Of a DNA stretch of 45,543 nucleotides, positions 41,375 through 45,543 are shown in pieces. The position numbers were made by a program, and so were the translations under genes. Within the stretch, counting starts at the first letter, position 1, and each line of letters opens with the position of its first letter. The notes under the pieces were generated by a model. It saw only the letters and a program-made list of their open reading frames with translations, ran no database searches and was not told the origin of the DNA. The stretch is taken from contig JAJPJO010000442.1 of NCBI GenBank assembly GCA_021324135.1, positions 1-45,543 of the forward strand, given 5' to 3'. The DNA comes from Pseudomonadota bacterium. Lineage in GTDB: Bacteria; Cyanobacteriota; Vampirovibrionia; Obscuribacterales; Obscuribacteraceae.

Positions 41375-42763
41375 TTATGATGCGCTCTTGGCTGTATCTG
41401 AAGGTGCGCTTGAGCTGTCATCTTGCAGCGAACGGCATGCCTTGAGAGCGATCGAAAATGCAACCAGCAAAAGATAAGCTGATGAAGGAAGAAAGAAAAA
41501 GAGCGGCGCCACTTTGTAGGTAAGGGTATAGTTGGCGAGCCAACCGAGCAATGGGAAGAGAATCAGAAATCCGCACCACCAGCGCTCTTCATAAGGTATG
41601 TCGCCGAGCTTTCGCAGCGATAACGTTTTCATCGTCAGGGCGGCTGCCATTGAAATCAACAACCAATCAAACACATGCGCATGCGGGCTGGAGAAAACGC
41701 TGAAGACGATCGTGGTTGCCCAGGCAAACGCCAGGGCCCGTTCTTTCTCATCCTGATTCTTTGATTGCTCCAGGCGCTTGAGGACAAAACGCCAGAGGAG
41801 AAAAAGCGGCACCAGACCGGCAAACATGACGATCGCCGCAAACATCAACGACTGCTTCGAGGAAAGGTATTGTGCAAAGAGCCCTCTGATGCTGACCATC
41901 CATTGATCGTTTACACCATACAACTTTGGACTCGATTCTGCGTGCGCGACGATTTGCGGATAAAAAACGGTGTTCTCGAATCCAATGATCGGAATGGCTG
42001 CTAGCATCAGTATCGTTTCGCACAGGATGAGGGCGGCGATTACTTTCCACTTCTTCATTGCCGCGGCAGGCAGTGCCATGACCAGCAGATATTGCGGTTT
42101 GAAGGTGCTCAGTGACAGCATCGCTCCGGCGAGAATGTCCTTTCCGGAGTAGACACAATATGTATATAGGGATAAGAAGCCGACAAGCCAGAAAGTCGTG
42201 TTGCCATGCCATATGCACACGAATGCCGGAAAGCTCGCCAGAACGCCGAGCGCAAACAAGAATTTGTCGCGTTTCCTCGCTGCTGTGCCAAGCGCTCCCT
42301 TGCCGGCCAGGAGCACCAGCGCCGTAAGTCCGAAAGTCACTTGCAATAGGCACCAGGCGATATAGGCGTAGTTGGCGGGCAAGAGACTGAGCGGCAAAAG
42401 CAGAACGTATGAAAACGGCGGCTGCTGATTGTAGAAGACTTTGTCCAGGCTCTCGTCGGTAAAGGGCTTGATTAGATTTTGGTGCCACTCCTTCTGAACA
42501 TCGATGTCGTAGACTCGATGCGACTGATTTGATTTGGCCAGCTCCGAGACTTGATAGAACTGAAAAAAGTCGATCACATGGTGGGTTTTCGCTTCGACGA
42601 ACCAATCGGCTCTGCACAAAGGCTGGGCTAGCTTGAAGACAATCATCACTTGAGTGAAGGCGAAAAAGAGAACCGCCACCACAGCCAGAAGCAATCCAGG
42701 TAGCTTAGAGGGCCCGGCACGGGATGCAGGAATGGTTGAGTTGTCGGCCCGGCTGTCCATCAA
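41375..42763 (-). CDS. GT87-like (DUF2029) polytopic glycosyltransferase
   Basis: This 462-residue protein has about ten membrane helices. The first extracytoplasmic loop contains VIDFFQFYQVSEL...HRVYDIDVQKEWHQ, and YNQQPPFSYVLLLPLSLLPA follows, the typical arrangement of GT87 polyprenyl-phosphate-mannose-dependent transferases. Later features are WHGNTTFWLVGFLSLYTY and SPHAHVFDWLLISMAAAL. It should transfer a sugar from a lipid carrier on the outer face of the membrane; acceptor unknown. It converges on the DUF362 gene, with 51 bp between the stops. Confidence 0.85.
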   Translation of the reverse strand: MMDSRADNSTIPASRAGPSKLPGLLLAVVAVLFFAFTQVMIVFKLAQPLCRADWFVEAKTHHVIDFFQFYQVSELAKSNQSHRVYDIDVQKEWHQNLIKPFTDESLDKVFYNQQPPFSYVLLLPLSLLPANYAYIAWCLLQVTFGLTALVLLAGKGALGTAARKRDKFLFALGVLASFPAFVCIWHGNTTFWLVGFLSLYTYCVYSGKDILAGAMLSLSTFKPQYLLVMALPAAAMKKWKVIAALILCETILMLAAIPIIGFENTVFYPQIVAHAESSPKLYGVNDQWMVSIRGLFAQYLSSKQSLMFAAIVMFAGLVPLFLLWRFVLKRLEQSKNQDEKERALAFAWATTIVFSVFSSPHAHVFDWLLISMAAALTMKTLSLRKLGDIPYEERWWCGFLILFPLLGWLANYTLTYKVAPLFFFLPSSAYLLLVAFSIALKACRSLQDDSSSAPSDTAKSAS

Positions 42764-42911
42764 GTGGTAAGAGAAACGCTCCTGGTTACAAGAATTGTAC
42801 CGCCGCCATCTTCAGCTGATTAAGAATTCTTCACTGGCTGTCGCGCCAGCCTATTGAATGCTCGGCATTGGGTATATTCAATTCAAAGCTTTCCTCAGCG
42901 AACTTACTAAC

Positions 42912-43979
42912 ATGCAATCGGCAACCCTGGGCGGGCAGGCAAAAATAAGATATCCCTGGATGCTGAGCTGCCAGGAGGATTTGCTCTATTTTCTGGCACC
43001 GAACCTTTTGGCTTTGATCATCTATCTGGTGGTGCTCGCCAGTCCGTGGGGTTTTGCCGGCGCCATTACGCTGATGGTCATCTTCTACGCCGGCAACGTC
43101 ATTCACCAGGGCGCCACCTGGTTCCACTACACCGATAAGCGCAACCGTGAATACTACTTCGGCACGGCCAGGCAGCGCTTCAAATTTATCGTCCTGCCGA
43201 TACTGGTTCTCGCCCTTTCAATAATCGGCGGCTTTATCTGGTTCCCGCTCGTTTGGCTCGTTTACATGGGTTGGTCGCTGCCCCATTTTATACAGCAGAA
43301 CGCCGGCATTTTGCTTCTCTATCACAACCACAGACAGGGCGAAGCGATCGTGCCGCGCAACATCGAGATGCGCAGCCAACAGCTGAGCGGATTGTTTTTC
43401 TATCTGGTCGCCATCCATCGTTTCTCATTGAGCGGAACCGACGTCGCCCTCGGCTCGTTGATTCTTTGTTGCATCGTTGGTGTGGCCGCTGCTGCCAGCA
43501 TCGTTTTGTATCTGAGCAATTTGTTTTCCCAGGTGCGCAGTGGTGCCTATCTCAATGTACCGGCGTTCCTGTTCTGGATTGCATCAATCCTCTTCTTCCT
43601 GCCCTTCGCCTTACCGCGAATCGGCGATTTCGAGGTCTGCTGGATTTTGCCTTCGCTCATGCACTGGCTGCAGTATATCGGCTTGAATTACGTTTTAGTG
43701 CGGCGTAAATATGCCGAGCCGGAGCATCTTCAGGACTTGCCCACAAAGCGCCCGATTGCATTTTTCGTCGGATTCTGCACGGTGATTTTGATCATTCAAT
43801 ATGGTGGCTTTGTATTCGCGCATTTCGCCTGGCCTGAAAAACCTTATTTGAACATCTGGAGCTCCGTGTTTCTTGGCTTGGGCATGGTGCACTACTTGCT
43901 CGACGGCTTCATCTGGAAATTCCGAGAGCCGTACCTTCGCGAAACCATTCTCACTTACCTGGTTGAGAAGAAGACTTAG
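42912..43979 (+). CDS. His-rich polytopic membrane protein
   Basis: From the ATG at 42912 this is 355 residues (MQSATLGGQAKIRYPW); an ATG at 42858 would add 18 residues. Neither has a good ribosome site. About nine membrane helices are visible. Histidine-containing loops recur: VIHQGATWFHYTDKRNREYY, WSLPHFIQQNAGILLLYHNH, SLMHWLQYIGLNYVLVRRKY and GLGMVHYLLDGFIWKFREPY. The spacing suggests a conserved polar or metal site in the membrane, as in desaturase-type or carotenoid-oxygenase-like (Brp/Blh) enzymes, but I cannot place it in a family. It sits between two lipid-carrier glycosyltransferases. Its 3' end overlaps the convergent next gene by 29 bp. Confidence 0.75.
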   Translation: MQSATLGGQAKIRYPWMLSCQEDLLYFLAPNLLALIIYLVVLASPWGFAGAITLMVIFYAGNVIHQGATWFHYTDKRNREYYFGTARQRFKFIVLPILVLALSIIGGFIWFPLVWLVYMGWSLPHFIQQNAGILLLYHNHRQGEAIVPRNIEMRSQQLSGLFFYLVAIHRFSLSGTDVALGSLILCCIVGVAAAASIVLYLSNLFSQVRSGAYLNVPAFLFWIASILFFLPFALPRIGDFEVCWILPSLMHWLQYIGLNYVLVRRKYAEPEHLQDLPTKRPIAFFVGFCTVILIIQYGGFVFAHFAWPEKPYLNIWSSVFLGLGMVHYLLDGFIWKFREPYLRETILTYLVEKKT

Positions 43980-45522
43980 AAGGCGCTATGAAGCTTTCTT
44001 TTGGATGAACGCTCGAGCGCGGGATGTACATGATTTGCACCTCGCCGTTTGCAGCCACCGGGCTGCCCTTCTCATAATTCTCGTTCAGCTGCCTCATGAA
44101 CGCATCGTTCCAGTAGTAAAACGGTTGATGCTCCAGGCTGTCATTTTCATTGATAATCACGACCGGATACTCTCGCTTCTGGATTGCCGCTTCGATTTCG
44201 CTCAACTGCTTTGTTTGATGCTCGTTTTCCCAGACCATGATGAACGTAGCCACGTCGACAAAGAGCGGCGTTGCACCACTGGCAATACCGAGTGAGGGGT
44301 CCTCGACGAAAATCGTTTTTCCTCGAACTTTCAAGTCGTGCAGCTGCTCAAGCGTCTTGTCCATCTTTTCAAGGACGTAGAATTTCTGCGGCAGGCAGGT
44401 GCTGATGATGTAGGTGCTCAAGCCGGAGAGAAGAATGAATAGAAGTCCGCCGAGGCAAGGGCGCGCTTCCAGAAAGATTGCCAGCAGCCAGGATAAGGCG
44501 AAGAAGAAGGGAATGGCATGGTTGATGTTTGCGTATTTCGTGCCGATCGTGAATATGATTGATGCGGCGCCGACTGCCGCTAAGAGCAAAGGAAGCAAGA
44601 GATGGGCGAGCGATTTCCCTTGCCTGTTTTTCGACAGACCCCAGAAGACGGCCAGAACCGGCACGAACCAGATCTTCAGCCAGTCGACGCCGAATAGTTC
44701 CAAATGCTTGAGTAAATTGGCAGTGCCCTGGGTCTTCTTCGCCACATCCATATGAAGCATGAAACCGCCGCCGGTGATGGCTTGCAAGGCAAGGGCAATG
44801 ATCAGGCAGGCAATCGTGCAGACAACGCCATAATAAATTGCATCGATGTAACGGCGGCGGGCCAGCAAGAAGATGCACACCACAGGCAGTATCACTAAAC
44901 AACTCTGTTTGCTATAGACCGCCGCGACCAGGAGGGCGATGGACAGCGAGTACGGCGCCAGCCGCTTAAAAGCGCCGGCTTTGCTCACTCCGGCTGCTTC
45001 CCGATCAGCCGTTATCTCGGAGCTGGAGCGAACGGCAACCTCCAGTGCGTACAGGCAACCAATCGTCAGGGCGACCGACAGCATATCGACGCGGCCTTTC
45101 CAGGACCACGCCCAGGTAGCGACGTAGCTTGCATAGCTGAGCAGCGCGATTGTGATTGCCAATCGATCCTGGCAATAGAGCAAGAATAGCCTGTAGGCGT
45201 AGTACATGCTGAGCGCGAATGCGACAAAGCTGATCAGGCGCAAGCCCCAGTAATTGTATGAGCCGAGGAGTTGAAACGGGCTGGCCAGCAAAAAGAAAAG
45301 CGGCGTATAGATCGTCGCTTGCCAGGGCGGCGAGACGAGGCGTTCGGCGCTGTATATATTCGCTCCATGGGCGAGATTGACTGCCGCCCACAGGCAAGGT
45401 CCTTCGTACTCTACCGAGAGCGGTGCGCGCAGCGCGATATACCAGCTCGTCAGGTAAACGCCGGCAAGACCGAGTAAAGCGATGGCGGTCAGGACCCAGA
45501 CAATTTTTCTGCCGAGACTCAG
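43951..45522 (-). CDS. GT39/ArnT-like polytopic glycosyltransferase, start uncertain
   Basis: The frame is open from a TGA at 45541-45543 down to 43951 and gives 523 residues from a CTG at 45522. The N-terminal helix (KIVWVLTAIALLGLAGVYLTSWYIAL), the loop (VEYEGPCLWAAVNLAHGANI) and TIYTPLFFLLASPF are typical of GT39/GT83 transferases and must be translated, yet no ATG, GTG or TTG occurs in frame before a TTG at 45291. CTG at 45522 has AGGAG seven bases upstream. Alternatively a one-base indel in an A6 run (45524-45529) would join an N-terminus reading (?)IIKEKKLSLGRK from the window edge. Helices continue to about residue 390; the C-terminal domain is soluble. It uses a polyprenyl-phosphate sugar at the outer membrane face. 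Confidence 0.8.
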   Translation of the reverse strand: MSLGRKIVWVLTAIALLGLAGVYLTSWYIALRAPLSVEYEGPCLWAAVNLAHGANIYSAERLVSPPWQATIYTPLFFLLASPFQLLGSYNYWGLRLISFVAFALSMYYAYRLFLLYCQDRLAITIALLSYASYVATWAWSWKGRVDMLSVALTIGCLYALEVAVRSSSEITADREAAGVSKAGAFKRLAPYSLSIALLVAAVYSKQSCLVILPVVCIFLLARRRYIDAIYYGVVCTIACLIIALALQAITGGGFMLHMDVAKKTQGTANLLKHLELFGVDWLKIWFVPVLAVFWGLSKNRQGKSLAHLLLPLLLAAVGAASIIFTIGTKYANINHAIPFFFALSWLLAIFLEARPCLGGLLFILLSGLSTYIISTCLPQKFYVLEKMDKTLEQLHDLKVRGKTIFVEDPSLGIASGATPLFVDVATFIMVWENEHQTKQLSEIEAAIQKREYPVVIINENDSLEHQPFYYWNDAFMRQLNENYEKGSPVAANGEVQIMYIPRSSVHPKESFIAPSKSSSQPGK

Positions 45523-45543
45523 CTTTTTTCTCCTTGATGATCA

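Noticed and set aside
1-45543. tRNA, rRNA, insertion sequence or prophage genes
   Set aside because: No T-loop or anticodon-arm pattern, transposase, integrase or phage structural gene was seen on reading both strands.

Overview
The window is a bacterial chromosome segment with a GC content near 50-54%. It is densely coded on both strands and has no rRNA, tRNA, transposase or phage gene that I can recognise. The organism is probably a diderm-lineage environmental bacterium. The mix of a Tad pilus system, many HEAT-type and GspE-N-like repeat proteins, secreted Asn/Gly-rich proteins and lineage-specific hypothetical genes reminds me of non-photosynthetic Cyanobacteriota (Vampirovibrionia/Obscuribacterales). 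That placement is inference from memory and not proven by any single marker here.

Layout. (1) 1-5.1 kb: a cut-off hypothetical gene, a Fpg/Nei-family DNA glycosylase whose 3' end is tandemly duplicated, small hypothetical genes, a HEAT/LRV-like repeat protein and an orphan sensor histidine kinase. (2) 5.4-11.4 kb, all on +: cytosolic thioredoxin, exported thioredoxin, exported fasciclin protein, membrane-anchored CPHC thioredoxin-like protein, a small exported protein, and a 1170-residue membrane protein with three complete AAA+ modules followed by an M41 (FtsH-type) zinc protease. This reads as an envelope redox and protein quality-control neighbourhood. (3) 11.4-23.6 kb: a secreted beta-propeller-like protein, a secreted HEAT protein, a protein made of four GspE-N/MshEN-like repeats, a CPBP membrane protease, a small secreted peptide, a FtsB/DivIC-like protein, a phosphohexomutase, an RHS/YD-like protein, a J-domain-like protein with a GspE-N-like tail, a zinc-ribbon FHA protein and a zinc-ribbon protein. 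(4) tsaD (23.9-24.9 kb). (5) 25.0-29.3 kb: four secreted Asn/Gly/Gln-rich proteins, two of them clear paralogues and one carrying ten 16-residue repeats. An array of 18-bp palindromes lies between the paralogues. (6) 29.5-38.7 kb: ridA, a prepilin peptidase and a Tad pilus locus (flp, cpaB, tadZ/cpaE, tadA/cpaF, tadB, tadC) with a DUF192 gene at its end. No secretin (CpaC/RcpA), TadD or TadG is present. (7) 39.2-45.5 kb: a terpenoid-cyclase-like toroid protein paired with a Tat-exported DUF362 protein, a GT87-like transferase, a polytopic membrane protein, and a GT39/ArnT-like transferase whose start is unusual.

The most unusual items are the triple-AAA FtsH-like protease and a strictly spaced intergenic motif, GAACTTT-(4)-AAA-(2)-TCTGAC. 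The motif occurs six times, five of them in the two gene-free stretches flanking the Tad operon. The palindrome array at 27709-27897 and the GspE-N-like repeat protein without any ATPase domain come next. Functions are assigned from motifs visible in the translated sequences; no database search was possible.
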